The notes: a model not told the origin generated them from the sequence alone. 64,000 nt of DNA from Bradyrhizobium sp. SZCCT0153 (GCF_018129995.1 NZ_JAFCKS010000001.1:345001-409000); one strand, 5' to 3'. Counted from the stretch's first letter, positions 32,877-41,179 are shown. Numbers and translations are program-made.

Positions 32877-33404
32877 TCACCAGGGCAGGCCGCAGAGGTC
32901 GATGGTGCCCAGCGTCGGCGCACGGACGATGTTGAAGACATAGGGCGTCATGGCGTCGAACCGGATTCGTCCCTCCGGCTGTTCGCAATAGACCTCGCCC
33001 TTGAAGGGCAGCCAGCTTCGGGCCTGGTAGAACGCAAAATTGTGCGGCTCGCAGAACAGCAGTGCGAAGCGCGCCGCTTCGTTGGCGCGGATGGTGTGCA
33101 CCGCCGCATCGATCGCCATGGTCGCATAGCCGCGGCTACGCCGGTCCTCGCGCGTGCACACCCCGCCGATGCCGCCGATATGCACATTCTGTCCGTTCCA
33201 GGTGACGGTGCGGAAGTAGATGCCGACATGGCAGACGAGACCGTCCTCGGGCGTCTCGATCAGCACGCGCAAATCGGCATTGGCCCATTTGACGTGCGCC
33301 CATGGCAGCTTCTCGACCATTTGCGGTCCGAACACCGCCTGATGCAGCGGCTCCGCGATCGGCCAGGAGGCATCGCCGTTCAAAATGTCGATCTCGATGC
33401 TCAT
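32877..33404 (-). CDS. GNAT family N-acetyltransferase
   Basis: 175 residues. The acetyl-CoA binding region is at GIGGVCTREDRRSRGYATMAIDAAVHTIR (the motif Q/RxxGxG/A variant RRSRGYA), followed by LLFCEPHNFAFYQARSW, the usual last strands and helix of the fold. The acceptor substrate is unknown. The overall layout, with a substrate-facing VHIGGIGG strand, is also seen in NodA-type acyltransferases, but identity to NodA is not apparent. It is transcribed away from sodB, with a promoter region of about 230 bases between them. Confidence 0.8.
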   Translation of the reverse strand: MSIEIDILNGDASWPIAEPLHQAVFGPQMVEKLPWAHVKWANADLRVLIETPEDGLVCHVGIYFRTVTWNGQNVHIGGIGGVCTREDRRSRGYATMAIDAAVHTIRANEAARFALLFCEPHNFAFYQARSWLPFKGEVYCEQPEGRIRFDAMTPYVFNIVRAPTLGTIDLCGLPW

Positions 33405-33577
33405 TACTCTTTCTTTCGCATCTCCGCGTGGTGCGTTCGTTCTGCCATAAGCGCCTCAAAGGCAATGACATTTTTCGGCTTGGTTGAAGCGGCCCCTCAC
33501 ACTTGCGACGATTTTATGCAATCGGGCCATACCGCCGCATCACCCGTTTTTGCAATTTGGCGGTATTTAACGGCCGA

Positions 33578-33603
33578 GGAACCTTCTATAAGGGGTGACC
33601 GTT
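33578..33603 (+). promoter_or_regulatory. EcfG-dependent promoter of sodB (full consensus)
   Basis: GGAAC (33578-33582), 17 bases, CGTT (33600-33603), a perfect EcfG match, 35 bases before the sodB ATG. This places superoxide dismutase under general stress control. Confidence 0.75.
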
Positions 33604-33638
33604 AAGCCTCGTTCCCCATCAGTCGCGGACAACAACCC

Positions 33639-34235
33639 ATGACCTTTACGCTGCCCCCACTCCCTTACGCCTATGACGCCCTCGGCCAGTTCATGTCGAA
33701 GGAGACGCTCGAATTCCACCACGACAAGCATCATCAGGCCTACGTCACCAACGGCAACAACGCGCTCAAGGGCACCGAATGGGAAGGCAAGTCCCTTGAG
33801 GAGATCGTCAAGGGTTCGTTCGGCAAGAACCCCGCGGTGTTCAACAATGCCGGCCAGCACTACAACCACATCCACTTCTGGAGCTGGATGAAGCCCAATG
33901 GCGGCGGCACCAAGCTGCCCGGCAAGCTCGAGAAGAAGATCAACGAGGACCTCGGCGGCTTCGAGAAGTTCAAGACCGACTTCCAGGCGGCCGGCGTCGG
34001 CCAGTTCGGCTCCGGCTGGTGCTGGCTCCAGGTCAAGAACGGCAAGCTCGAGATCGCCAAGACTCCGAACGGCGAGAATCCGCTGGTGCACGGCGCCACT
34101 CCGATCCTCGGCTGCGACGTCTGGGAGCACTCCTACTACATCGACTATCGCAACCGCCGTCCCGACTATCTCAAGGCTTTCGTCGAGAACCTCGTGAACT
34201 GGGAATACGTCGAATCCCTGTTCGACAAGGCCTGA
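33639..34235 (+). CDS. sodB: Superoxide dismutase, Fe/Mn family
   Basis: 198-residue cytosolic superoxide dismutase. Metal ligands are H27 (LEFHHDKHH), H77 (YNHIHFW), D160 and H164 (GCDVWEHSYYIDY). QFGSGWCWL and the WEHSYYIDYRNRR segment are typical of the iron-type group, though metal preference cannot be proven by sequence. It converts superoxide to hydrogen peroxide and oxygen. A consensus EcfG promoter lies upstream and an intrinsic terminator lies downstream (34286-34316), so it is monocistronic and probably stress-induced. Confidence 0.95.
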   Translation: MTFTLPPLPYAYDALGQFMSKETLEFHHDKHHQAYVTNGNNALKGTEWEGKSLEEIVKGSFGKNPAVFNNAGQHYNHIHFWSWMKPNGGGTKLPGKLEKKINEDLGGFEKFKTDFQAAGVGQFGSGWCWLQVKNGKLEIAKTPNGENPLVHGATPILGCDVWEHSYYIDYRNRRPDYLKAFVENLVNWEYVESLFDKA

Positions 34236-34285
34236 GGGCTCACACATTCCAGGTTCGGCTTTGCCGCTCCGGAAGTGACGAATTG

Positions 34286-34316
34286 AAAAGGCGGTCGCAT
34301 GCGCGGCCGCCTTTTT
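34286..34316 (+). terminator. Intrinsic terminator after sodB
   Basis: AAAAGGCGG(T)CGC pairs with GCG(G)CCGCCTTTTT around an ATGC loop, with one G-T wobble and a terminal T run. It follows the sodB stop by 50 bases. Confidence 0.85.
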
Positions 34317-34448
34317 GCTGTGCGGAATTCGTCCGCACCTCGCATGGCCCTGCGCCGGGCGCGCAACGCTCCCGCCACCGTATTGTTTGCATCGTGCAGG
34401 GCCCGCCCTTAATCAGGACGGGCATCACCCTCGAGCCGACCGAGCCCG

Positions 34449-35060
34449 TTGTCAGATTCTTCCCCGAAAGACCCGGCGCCTGCCGAGGACGTGGAGTCCG
34501 AGCCGCGGCCGGGACGCGTGCGCAAGCCGATCGGCTGGTCGACCATCATCATCGCGGTCCTGGTGGCGGTCAGCGCGGGTCTGGTCTGGCGGCGTGACGG
34601 TTCTGGCGGTGTTCTCGACATTCTCACCCACGACCTGTCGCTGTTCGGCGGCATCCTGCCGCGCGTTCTGGCCGGTTGTCTGCTCGGCGCGTTCATCTCC
34701 GAGATCCTGCCGCACGAAAAAGTCTCGCGCTCGCTCGGGCCGAAATCGGGCCTGAAGGGCCTGCTGATCGGCACCGCCTTCGGTGCGATCCTGCCGGGCG
34801 GACCGTTCACCGCTTATCCCGTCGCGAGCGCGCTGCTGGCGGTCGGCGCCGATTTCGGCGCCACCATCGCCATGGTCGTGAGCTGGACCCTGATCGGCTA
34901 TGGCCGGGCGGTGGCCTGGGAAATTCCGATCATGGGCACCGATTTCACGCTGTGGCGCATCGTCATCTCGCTGCCGCTGCCGGTGCTCGCAGGCGCGCTC
35001 GGACGCTTCGTCTATGTCCGGCTCTATCCGAGGCCGGCCACGAAGGACGACGAGATTTGA
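34449..35060 (+). CDS. DUF318/YraQ-like permease, N-half protein
   Basis: 203 residues from a TTG at 34449. After a charged cytosolic N-terminus come about four membrane segments, with the DUF318 motif LGPKSGLKGLLIGTAFGAILPGGPFTAYP. The next gene, starting inside this stop codon (TTGA), encodes a protein with the same block, LGPDSGWLGVATAVVAGAATPGGPVIG. The two look like paralogous halves of a YraQ-type permease that is normally one chain of about 300-350 residues, so a heterodimer is likely. The substrate of DUF318 permeases is uncertain; metal or arsenical export has been proposed for some members. Confidence 0.75.
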   Translation: MSDSSPKDPAPAEDVESEPRPGRVRKPIGWSTIIIAVLVAVSAGLVWRRDGSGGVLDILTHDLSLFGGILPRVLAGCLLGAFISEILPHEKVSRSLGPKSGLKGLLIGTAFGAILPGGPFTAYPVASALLAVGADFGATIAMVVSWTLIGYGRAVAWEIPIMGTDFTLWRIVISLPLPVLAGALGRFVYVRLYPRPATKDDEI

Positions 35061-35557
35061 GCGCGGCGCTTCTCATCGACATCCTGCTCTGGGGCTCGGT
35101 CTTCGGCGTCGGCCTGATCGCCTTCCGCCGCGGCCCTCCGGTGTTCAAGGCCTCGCTGCGCGAGGGCTCCATGGATTTCATCAACATCGTGCCGCGGATC
35201 GCGCTCGGGGTGATCGGCTCCGGCTATATCGCCGCCATCATCCCGCAGGAGGTGATCACCGGCTGGCTCGGCCCGGACAGCGGCTGGCTCGGGGTCGCGA
35301 CCGCCGTGGTTGCCGGGGCCGCCACGCCCGGGGGCCCGGTGATCGGCTTCTCCATCGGCACGGTGGCGCTCAAATCGGGCGGCGGGGTGCCGCAGGTGGT
35401 CGCCTATGTCGTTGCCTGGGCGCTGTTCGCCTTCCAGCGCGTGATCCTGTGGGAAATCCCGTTCATGCCGGCCCGTTTCGTCTGGTTCCGCTGCGCAGTG
35501 TCGGTGCCGTTCCCGTTCCTGGCGGCCGCCATCGCGATGGTGATCGGCAAACCCTGA
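35057..35557 (+). CDS. DUF318/YraQ-like permease, C-half protein
   Basis: 166 residues if initiated at the TTG at 35057, which overlaps the upstream stop codon (TTGA); no better start with a ribosome site is seen. The product is almost entirely hydrophobic with the DUF318 block LGPDSGWLGVATAVVAGAATPGGPVIGFS and the matching tail WEIPFMPARFVWFRCAVSVPFPFLAA (compare WEIPIMGTDFTLWRIVISLPLPVLAG in the partner). It is therefore the second half of a split, internally duplicated permease. The overlap implies one-to-one translation of both halves. Confidence 0.75.
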   Translation: MSAALLIDILLWGSVFGVGLIAFRRGPPVFKASLREGSMDFINIVPRIALGVIGSGYIAAIIPQEVITGWLGPDSGWLGVATAVVAGAATPGGPVIGFSIGTVALKSGGGVPQVVAYVVAWALFAFQRVILWEIPFMPARFVWFRCAVSVPFPFLAAAIAMVIGKP

Positions 35558-35576
35558 GGGAGCGTGGACAGGGGTA

Positions 35577-35593
35577 ATGTTATAATATAACGT
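35577..35593. promoter_or_regulatory. Zur-type zinc uptake repressor box
   Basis: ATGTTATAATATAACGT contains the perfect dyad GTTATA-A-TATAAC (35579-35591) and matches the Zur consensus GTTATANTATAAC. It also contains a TATAAT -10-like element, so bound Zur would block transcription. It lies just before the His-rich small gene and the znuCBA genes. Confidence 0.85.
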
Positions 35594-35599
35594 ACCGAC

Positions 35600-35812
35600 A
35601 TGGTTCCCGCCGCGTCCCACGCTCACGACCACTCCCACGCCCATTCCCACGGGCACGACCACACGCACGCTCACGTCCATGATGCAGCAGTGCCGCATCC
35701 GGCTCAGGCGGCGCCCTGGTCGATCCTGCGCATGACCATGGCCGCACGCGTCGCCGCGGCGCTTGCCGCCTGCGCCGTGCTCTGGGGCGTGGTCTTCCTG
35801 GCGATGAGGTGA
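35600..35812 (+). CDS. His-rich small membrane protein at head of zinc operon
   Basis: 70 residues: a cytosolic N-terminus with about a dozen histidines in HxH repeats (SHAHDHSHAHSHGHDHTHAHVHDAA), a short linker, and one hydrophobic segment (MAARVAAALAACAVLWGVVFLAM). It starts eight bases after the Zur box and its stop codon is three bases before the znuC ATG. The zinc-binding loop that ZnuA normally carries is short in this operon, so this peptide may act as a zinc scavenger or buffer at the membrane. The role is inferred; I know no named family. Confidence 0.75.
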   Translation: MVPAASHAHDHSHAHSHGHDHTHAHVHDAAVPHPAQAAPWSILRMTMAARVAAALAACAVLWGVVFLAMR

Positions 35813-35814
35813 CC

Positions 35815-36570
35815 ATGGCGGCCGTCCACTTTCACAATGTCACGCTCGGTTACGACCGGCATCCGGCCGTGCATCATCTCAACGGCGTGGTCGCGCCGGG
35901 CGCGCTGGTCGCCGTGGTCGGCCCGAACGGCGCCGGCAAGTCGACGCTGCTGCGCGGCATCGTCGGCATCCTTAGGCCACTCGACGGCAGCATCCATCTC
36001 GGCGGGCTCGACTCCCGCGATGTCGCCTATCTGCCGCAGAGCGCGGAGATCGACCGCAGCTTTCCGATCTCGGTATTCGATTTCGTCGCCACGGGGCTGT
36101 GGCGTGCGACCGGCCTGTTCGGCGGCATCGGCAAGTCCGCGCGAGACAAGATCCTGCACGCGATCGCTTCCGTCGGCCTCAACGGCTTCGAGAACCGCCC
36201 GATCGGCACGCTCTCCGGCGGGCAGATGCAGCGCGTGCTGTTCGCGCGCGTCCTGCTCCAGGATGCGAGCCTGATCGTGCTCGACGAGCCCTTCAACGCC
36301 ATCGACAGCAAGACCACGATTGATCTGCTCGCGCTGGTGAAGCACTGGCACGGCGAAGGCCGCACCGTGCTGGCGGCGCTGCACGACATGGAGATGGTGC
36401 GCAATCATTTCAGCGAGACGTTGGTGCTGGCGCGCGGGCCTGTGGCATGGGGCCCGACGGCGGAAGTGCTGACGCCGGAAAATTTGATGGTCGCGATGCG
36501 GATGTGCGAGGCCTTCGACGACAGCGCTGAGGCCTGCGCGGCTGACGATGCCCGCTCGCGGGCGGCTTGA
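35815..36570 (+). CDS. znuC: Zinc ABC transporter ATP-binding protein ZnuC
   Basis: 251 residues from ATG 35815, which has an AGGTGACC ribosome site; a GTG six bases earlier overlaps the previous stop. ABC ATPase motifs are Walker A GPNGAGKST, the Q-loop (LPQSAEID), signature LSGGQMQR, Walker B LIVLDEPF and the H-loop (ALHDMEMV). It energises the permease ZnuB to import zinc captured by ZnuA. It is the second gene of the Zur-controlled operon. The metal could in principle be manganese, but the Zur box and ZnuA ligand set favour zinc. Confidence 0.92.
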   Translation: MAAVHFHNVTLGYDRHPAVHHLNGVVAPGALVAVVGPNGAGKSTLLRGIVGILRPLDGSIHLGGLDSRDVAYLPQSAEIDRSFPISVFDFVATGLWRATGLFGGIGKSARDKILHAIASVGLNGFENRPIGTLSGGQMQRVLFARVLLQDASLIVLDEPFNAIDSKTTIDLLALVKHWHGEGRTVLAALHDMEMVRNHFSETLVLARGPVAWGPTAEVLTPENLMVAMRMCEAFDDSAEACAADDARSRAA

Positions 36571-36576
36571 GATCCG

Positions 36577-37446
36577 ATGGTCTATGACGCGCTGATCGGT
36601 CCGTTCACCGAATTCGAGTTCATGCGGCGCGCGCTTGCCGCCGTCATAGCGCTGTCGCTGGCGGGCGCGCCGATCGGCGTGTTCCTGATGCTGCGGCGGA
36701 TGAGCCTCGTCGGCGATGCCATGGCGCATGCGATCCTGCCCGGCGCCGCTGTCGGCTTCCTGCTCTCCGGCCTGAATCTGTTCGCGATGACGGCTGGCGG
36801 CCTGATCGCCGGCTTTGCAGTCGCGATCCTCGCGGGCCTCGTCGCGCGCTCGACCGGGTTGAAGGAGGACGCCTCGCTGGCGACGTTCTATCTGGCCTCG
36901 CTGGCGCTGGGCGTCACCATCGTCTCGATCAAGGGCACCAATATCGACCTGCTGCACGTGCTGTTCGGCAATATCCTGGCGATGGACGACCAGACGCTGC
37001 TGGTCGTCGCCTTCAACGCCACAATCACGCTGCTGGTGCTCGCCGTGATCTACCGCCCCCTGGTCATCGAGAGCGTCGATCCGCTGTTCCTGCGCACCGT
37101 CAGCCGCGCCGGGGGACCTGCGCATCTCGCATTCCTCGCGCTGGTCGTGATCAACCTCGTCAACGGCTTTCAGTCGCTCGGCACCTTGCTGGCGGTCGGC
37201 CTGATGATCCTGCCGGCCGGCATCGCCCGGTTCTGGTCGCGCGACCTCACCGCGATGATCTGCATCGCAGTCGTTGCCGCCGCGGTCTCGGGCTATGCCG
37301 GTCTCGTGCTGTCGTTCCAGACCCGGGTGCCGTCGGGCCCTGCGATCATTCTCGTGGCGAGCGTGCTCTACATCGTCTCCGTTCTCTTCGGTCGCGTCGG
37401 CGGTATCCTCCGGCAGCTGTTTCCCGGCCGGCATCTGGAAGCGTGA
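36577..37446 (+). CDS. znuB: Zinc ABC transporter permease ZnuB
   Basis: 289 residues with about eight hydrophobic segments and the ABC-3 family pattern (RRALAAVIALSLAGAPIGVFLMLRRMSLVGDAMAHAILPGAAVGFLLSG; LVIESVDPLFLRTVSRAGGPAHLAFLALVVINLVNGFQSLGTLLAVGLMILPAGIARFW). It forms the membrane channel with ZnuC and ZnuA. It begins six bases after znuC and overlaps the znuA start region by four bases, so the operon is translationally compact. Confidence 0.92.
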   Translation: MVYDALIGPFTEFEFMRRALAAVIALSLAGAPIGVFLMLRRMSLVGDAMAHAILPGAAVGFLLSGLNLFAMTAGGLIAGFAVAILAGLVARSTGLKEDASLATFYLASLALGVTIVSIKGTNIDLLHVLFGNILAMDDQTLLVVAFNATITLLVLAVIYRPLVIESVDPLFLRTVSRAGGPAHLAFLALVVINLVNGFQSLGTLLAVGLMILPAGIARFWSRDLTAMICIAVVAAAVSGYAGLVLSFQTRVPSGPAIILVASVLYIVSVLFGRVGGILRQLFPGRHLEA

Positions 37447-38315
37447 CGGCAATGCGGCCCATCCTGCTGTGTATGCTTCTGCTGATCGCCTCGCCGCTGT
37501 ACGCCGCGGAACGGCTCAACGTCGTCGCCAGTTTCTCGATCCTCGCCGATTTCGTCCGCAATGTCGGGGGCGACCGCATCAATCTGACGACGCTGGTCGG
37601 CACAGACAGCGACGTCCATGTCTACACGCCCGCACCAAGCGATGCGAAGCGGATCGCGGACGCAAAGCTCGTCATCGTCAACGGGCTCGGCCTCGAGGGC
37701 TGGCTGCCGCGCCTCGTGCAGTCCTCCGGAGCCAGGGCGCAGGTGGTCACCGCGAGCGCCGGCATCGCGCCGCTCAAGCTCGGCTCGGCCGCGGACCCGC
37801 ATGCCTGGCAGTCCGTGCCCAACGCCAAGGTCTACGTGACGGACATCGCCAGCGCGCTGGCCGCGGCCGATCCGGACGACGCGGAGTTCTTCCGCGCGAA
37901 GGCCAAGGCCTATCTGGACAAGCTCGAAACGCTGGACCGCGAGGTCCGCGAGGCCGTGGCGAAAATCCCGCCGGAGCGGCGCAAGGTGATCTCCACCCAT
38001 GACGCCTTCGGCTATTTCGCCGCCGAATACGGCGTCCAGTTCATCGCGCCACTCGGCGTCTCCACGGAAACCGAGCCCAGCGCGCGGGATATCGCCGGCA
38101 TCATCGGCCAGATCAAGGCCCAAAAAATCCCGGCCGTTTTCCTGGAAAATATCAGCGACGACCGGTTGATCCGGCGGATCGCGGCGGAGACCGGTTCAAA
38201 AGTCGGCGGGACCCTCATTTCGGACGGTTTAACGGCCGAAAAGGGGCTTGCACCCACTTACATTGATATGGTCAGGCACAATATAAAGGCCCTGACCAGC
38301 GCGCTTGACCACTAG
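37443..38315 (+). CDS. znuA: Zinc ABC transporter substrate-binding protein ZnuA
   Basis: 290 residues from a GTG overlapping the znuB stop; an ATG nine bases later is equally possible. A signal peptide (RPILLCMLLLIASPLYA) leads to the cluster 9 binding fold. Ligands are H59 (SDVHVYTP), H120 (DPHAW), H186 (STHDAF) and D261 (LISDG). Histidine at the third position, where manganese receptors usually have Glu, supports zinc. The His-rich loop typical of ZnuA is missing; a separate His-rich peptide heads the operon. The protein binds zinc in the periplasm for import. Confidence 0.92.
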   Translation: MTAMRPILLCMLLLIASPLYAAERLNVVASFSILADFVRNVGGDRINLTTLVGTDSDVHVYTPAPSDAKRIADAKLVIVNGLGLEGWLPRLVQSSGARAQVVTASAGIAPLKLGSAADPHAWQSVPNAKVYVTDIASALAAADPDDAEFFRAKAKAYLDKLETLDREVREAVAKIPPERRKVISTHDAFGYFAAEYGVQFIAPLGVSTETEPSARDIAGIIGQIKAQKIPAVFLENISDDRLIRRIAAETGSKVGGTLISDGLTAEKGLAPTYIDMVRHNIKALTSALDH

Positions 38316-38369
38316 GGCAGGGGCCACCCCGCCTCGCGTCGCGCGAAACGCCCGAAGTCCGGAGTGATT

Positions 38370-39413
38370 ATGTCTGAAGCGACCTCCCAGAAAATTCCCG
38401 TGACCGTCCTGACCGGCTATCTCGGCGCCGGCAAGACCACGCTTTTGAACCGCATCCTGTCCGAAAACCACGGCAAGAAATACGCCGTCATCGTCAACGA
38501 ATTCGGCGAGATCGGCATCGACAACGACCTCATCATCGGTGCCGATGAGGAAGTGTTCGAGATGAACAACGGCTGCATCTGCTGCACCGTGCGCGGTGAC
38601 CTCGTGCGCATCATGGACGGGTTGATGAAGCGCAAGGGCAAGTTCGACGCCATCATCGTCGAGACCACCGGCCTTGCCGATCCGGCGCCCGTGGCCCAGA
38701 CCTTCTTCGTCGACGAGGACGTGCAGAAGAACGCGCGCCTCGATGCGGTGGTGACGGTCGCGGATGCTAAATGGCTCTCCGACCGGCTCAAGGACGCGCC
38801 CGAGGCCAAGAACCAGATCGCGTTCGCCGACGTCATCGTGCTGAACAAGACCGATCTCGTCACCAAGGGAGAGCTTGCCGAGGTGGAGGCCCGCATCCGC
38901 GCCATCAATCCCTATGCGAAGCTGCATCGTACCGAGCGCTGCTCGGTGGCTCTGGCTGACGTACTCGATCGCGGCGCCTTCGATCTCGACCGCATCCTCG
39001 ACATCGAGCCGGACTTCCTGAATGCCGACGATCATGACCACGACCATGATCATCATCACCACGGTCACGACCATCATCATGATCACGGCCACGGCCTGAA
39101 GCACTATCACGACGAGGACATGCAGTCGCTGTCGCTCAAGACCGACAAGCCGCTCGACCCGAACGTGTTCATGCCCTGGCTCCAGAATCTGGTGCAGGTC
39201 GAGGGCGGCAAGATCCTGCGCTCCAAGGGCATCCTCGCCTTCCACGACGATGACGACCGCTATGTCTTCCAGGGCGTCCACATGATGCTGGAGGGCAACC
39301 ACCAGCGGAAATGGAAGGACGGCGAGGCGCGCGAGAGCCGCCTCGTCTTTATCGGCCGCGAATTGCCGGAAGAGCTCATTCGCGCGGGCTTCGAGAGCTG
39401 CATCGTCTCGTGA
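38370..39413 (+). CDS. CobW/COG0523 family GTPase, zinc chaperone type
   Basis: 347 residues from ATG 38370 (GGAG ribosome site). Walker A is GYLGAGKTT (16-24), the metal motif CICC is at 69-72, base-recognition NKTD follows, and a His/Asp-rich stretch lies at about 222-250 (DDHDHDHDHHHHGHDHHHDHGHG). The C-terminal CobW domain completes the usual length. Such proteins deliver zinc to target enzymes under limitation. Position after znuA and the Zur box strongly suggests zinc metallochaperone function. The stop codon overlaps the next ATG (TGATG). Confidence 0.9.
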   Translation: MSEATSQKIPVTVLTGYLGAGKTTLLNRILSENHGKKYAVIVNEFGEIGIDNDLIIGADEEVFEMNNGCICCTVRGDLVRIMDGLMKRKGKFDAIIVETTGLADPAPVAQTFFVDEDVQKNARLDAVVTVADAKWLSDRLKDAPEAKNQIAFADVIVLNKTDLVTKGELAEVEARIRAINPYAKLHRTERCSVALADVLDRGAFDLDRILDIEPDFLNADDHDHDHDHHHHGHDHHHDHGHGLKHYHDEDMQSLSLKTDKPLDPNVFMPWLQNLVQVEGGKILRSKGILAFHDDDDRYVFQGVHMMLEGNHQRKWKDGEARESRLVFIGRELPEELIRAGFESCIVS

Positions 39414-40432
39414 TGAAAGAGTTTACGCCCGCTTCCGACTCCGCCTCGATCGTCTCCGTCACCGACCGTGTCAAGCCGGTTGCGCTCGGCATGGGTGTGA
39501 CCTCGGCCCATTTCCTCGGCGACCGCGCTGCCTTCGTCGGCGGCGAGGAAAACGTTGCGTTGGTCGACAGCAAGGGCGAGATCACCACTGTTGTCGTGCA
39601 TAGCGGCGGCATCCTCTCGACCGCGAGCGACGGCAAGCGCCTCGTCATGGGCGGCGACGACGGCAAGGTCGTGTCGCTCGACGCCAAGGGCGAGGTGACG
39701 CTGCTCGCCACCGACCCGAAGCGGCGCTGGATCGACGCGGTGGCACTGCATTCGGATGGCGCCTACGCCTGGTCGGCCGGCAAGACCGCGACCGTCAAGA
39801 GCGGCAAGAGCGAGGAAAAATCGATCGAGGTGCCCTCGACTGTCGGTGGGCTTGCGTTTGCGCCGAAGGGCTTGCGGCTCGCGATCGCGCATTACAACGG
39901 CGCCACGCTGTGGTTTCCCAACATGGAAGGATCGGCCGAATTCCTGCCCTGGGCCGGCTCCCATCTCGGCGTCACCTTCAGCCCGGACAACAAATTCCTG
40001 GTCACCACGATGCACGAGTCGGCGCTGCACGGCTGGCGGCTCGCCGACAACAGGCATATGCGGATGACCGGCTATCCCGGCCGGGTACGCTCGATGTCCT
40101 GGAGCGCGGGCGGCAAGGCGCTGGCAACCTCGGGCGCCGACACCGTGATCCTGTGGCCGTTCGCCAGCAAGGACGGCCCGATGGGCAAGGAGCCCGCGAT
40201 GCTGGCGCCGCTGCAAGCGCGCGTGTCGGTGGTCGCGTGTCATCCGAAGAACGACATTTTCGCCGCCGGCTACAGCGACGGCACCGTGCTGATGGTGCGG
40301 CTGGAGGACGGCGCCGAGATCCTGGTCCGCCGAAACGGCACGCCACCCGTGGCTGCGCTCGCCTGGAACGCCAAGGGCACGCTGCTGGCCTTTGCCGATG
40401 AAAATGGCGACGGCGGTCTGCTCGAGCTTTAA
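39413..40432 (+). CDS. WD40 repeat (beta-propeller) protein coupled to CobW gene
   Basis: 339 residues starting inside the CobW stop codon (TGATG). Repeating segments such as VGGLAFAPKGLRLAIAHYNGATLWFP, LGVTFSPDNKFLVTTMHESALHGWRL and VRSMSWSAGGKALATSGADTVILWPF are WD40 blades, enough for a seven-blade propeller. No signal peptide or enzyme motif. Translational coupling to a zinc chaperone in a Zur-linked region implies that it is a protein scaffold or client-binding partner for that GTPase. That role is inference; the family is otherwise generic. Confidence 0.85.
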   Translation: MKEFTPASDSASIVSVTDRVKPVALGMGVTSAHFLGDRAAFVGGEENVALVDSKGEITTVVVHSGGILSTASDGKRLVMGGDDGKVVSLDAKGEVTLLATDPKRRWIDAVALHSDGAYAWSAGKTATVKSGKSEEKSIEVPSTVGGLAFAPKGLRLAIAHYNGATLWFPNMEGSAEFLPWAGSHLGVTFSPDNKFLVTTMHESALHGWRLADNRHMRMTGYPGRVRSMSWSAGGKALATSGADTVILWPFASKDGPMGKEPAMLAPLQARVSVVACHPKNDIFAAGYSDGTVLMVRLEDGAEILVRRNGTPPVAALAWNAKGTLLAFADENGDGGLLEL

Positions 40433-40462
40433 TCTGTCATCGTTCTGACCGTATAGGGGACC

Positions 40463-41179
40463 ATGCGGTTTCTGACGACGTTCCAGCTTGCTGACTTCGC
40501 CGACACGCTGGTCAGCCTGTTCACGGCCTTCGTGCTGGGCACGCTGATCGGCGCCGAACGGCAGTACCGGCAGCGCACCGCAGGCCTGCGCACCAACGTG
40601 CTGGTCGCGGTCGGCGCTGCCGCCTTCGTCGATCTCGCCATGCATCTGACCGGCTCCGACGGCGCGGTGCGGGTGATCTCCTATGTCGTCTCCGGCATCG
40701 GCTTTCTCGGCGCCGGCGTCATCATGAAGCAGGGCATGGACGTGCGCGGGCTCAACACCGCGGCGACGCTGTGGGCCTCGGCAGCGGTCGGCTCCTGCGC
40801 GGGAGCCGACATGGTCGCGCAGGCGGCCGCACTCACCGTGTTCGTCATCGCCGGCAACACCATGCTGCGCCCGCTGGTCAACGCCATCAATCGCATTCCG
40901 CTGAACGAGAAGGCCTCCGAGGCGACCTACTACTTCAAGCTCGCGGTCGCGACCGACGCGCTCCCCGACATGCGCGACCGCCTCGTCGAGAAGCTCGAAG
41001 GGGCAAAGTATCCGGTGGCCGATATCGAGGTGGTCGAGATTGGCGAGGACGTCCTGGAGATCGTTGCAAAGCTGGTCGCGACCGCGGTTGATCCGAACGA
41101 GCTGAACGCGGTGGCGACCGATCTCCAGCACCTGCCGGGCGTGCGCCACGCCACCTGGGAAGTCAGCACCTCGGACTGA
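40463..41179 (+). CDS. MgtC/SapB family membrane protein
   Basis: 238 residues. The N-terminal half has four or five membrane segments with the MgtC signature LGTLIGAERQYRQRTAGLRTNVLVAVGAAAFVDLA and VISYVVSGIGFLGAGVIMKQGMDVRGLNTAATLWASAAVG. The C-terminal half is a soluble ACT-like domain (YYFKLAVATDALPDMRDRLVEKLE). MgtC proteins modulate magnesium homeostasis or ATP synthase rather than transport magnesium themselves. It follows the WD40 gene on the same strand after 30 bases, possibly at the end of the metal operon. Confidence 0.9.
   Translation: MRFLTTFQLADFADTLVSLFTAFVLGTLIGAERQYRQRTAGLRTNVLVAVGAAAFVDLAMHLTGSDGAVRVISYVVSGIGFLGAGVIMKQGMDVRGLNTAATLWASAAVGSCAGADMVAQAAALTVFVIAGNTMLRPLVNAINRIPLNEKASEATYYFKLAVATDALPDMRDRLVEKLEGAKYPVADIEVVEIGEDVLEIVAKLVATAVDPNELNAVATDLQHLPGVRHATWEVSTSD

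Noticed and set aside
32877..33404. Possible NodA-type acyltransferase
   Set aside because: Only the general GNAT layout is shared; no nod box, nodB or nodC is nearby, and the key NodA segments are absent.
31353..33605. A 750-codon plus-strand frame
   Set aside because: It lies antisense to the MATE and GNAT genes and encodes an extreme Arg/Asp/Gln-rich sequence; a typical G+C shadow.
35704..37452. A 582-codon minus-strand frame across znuCB
   Set aside because: Antisense to conserved ABC transporter genes; no recognisable fold and skewed composition.
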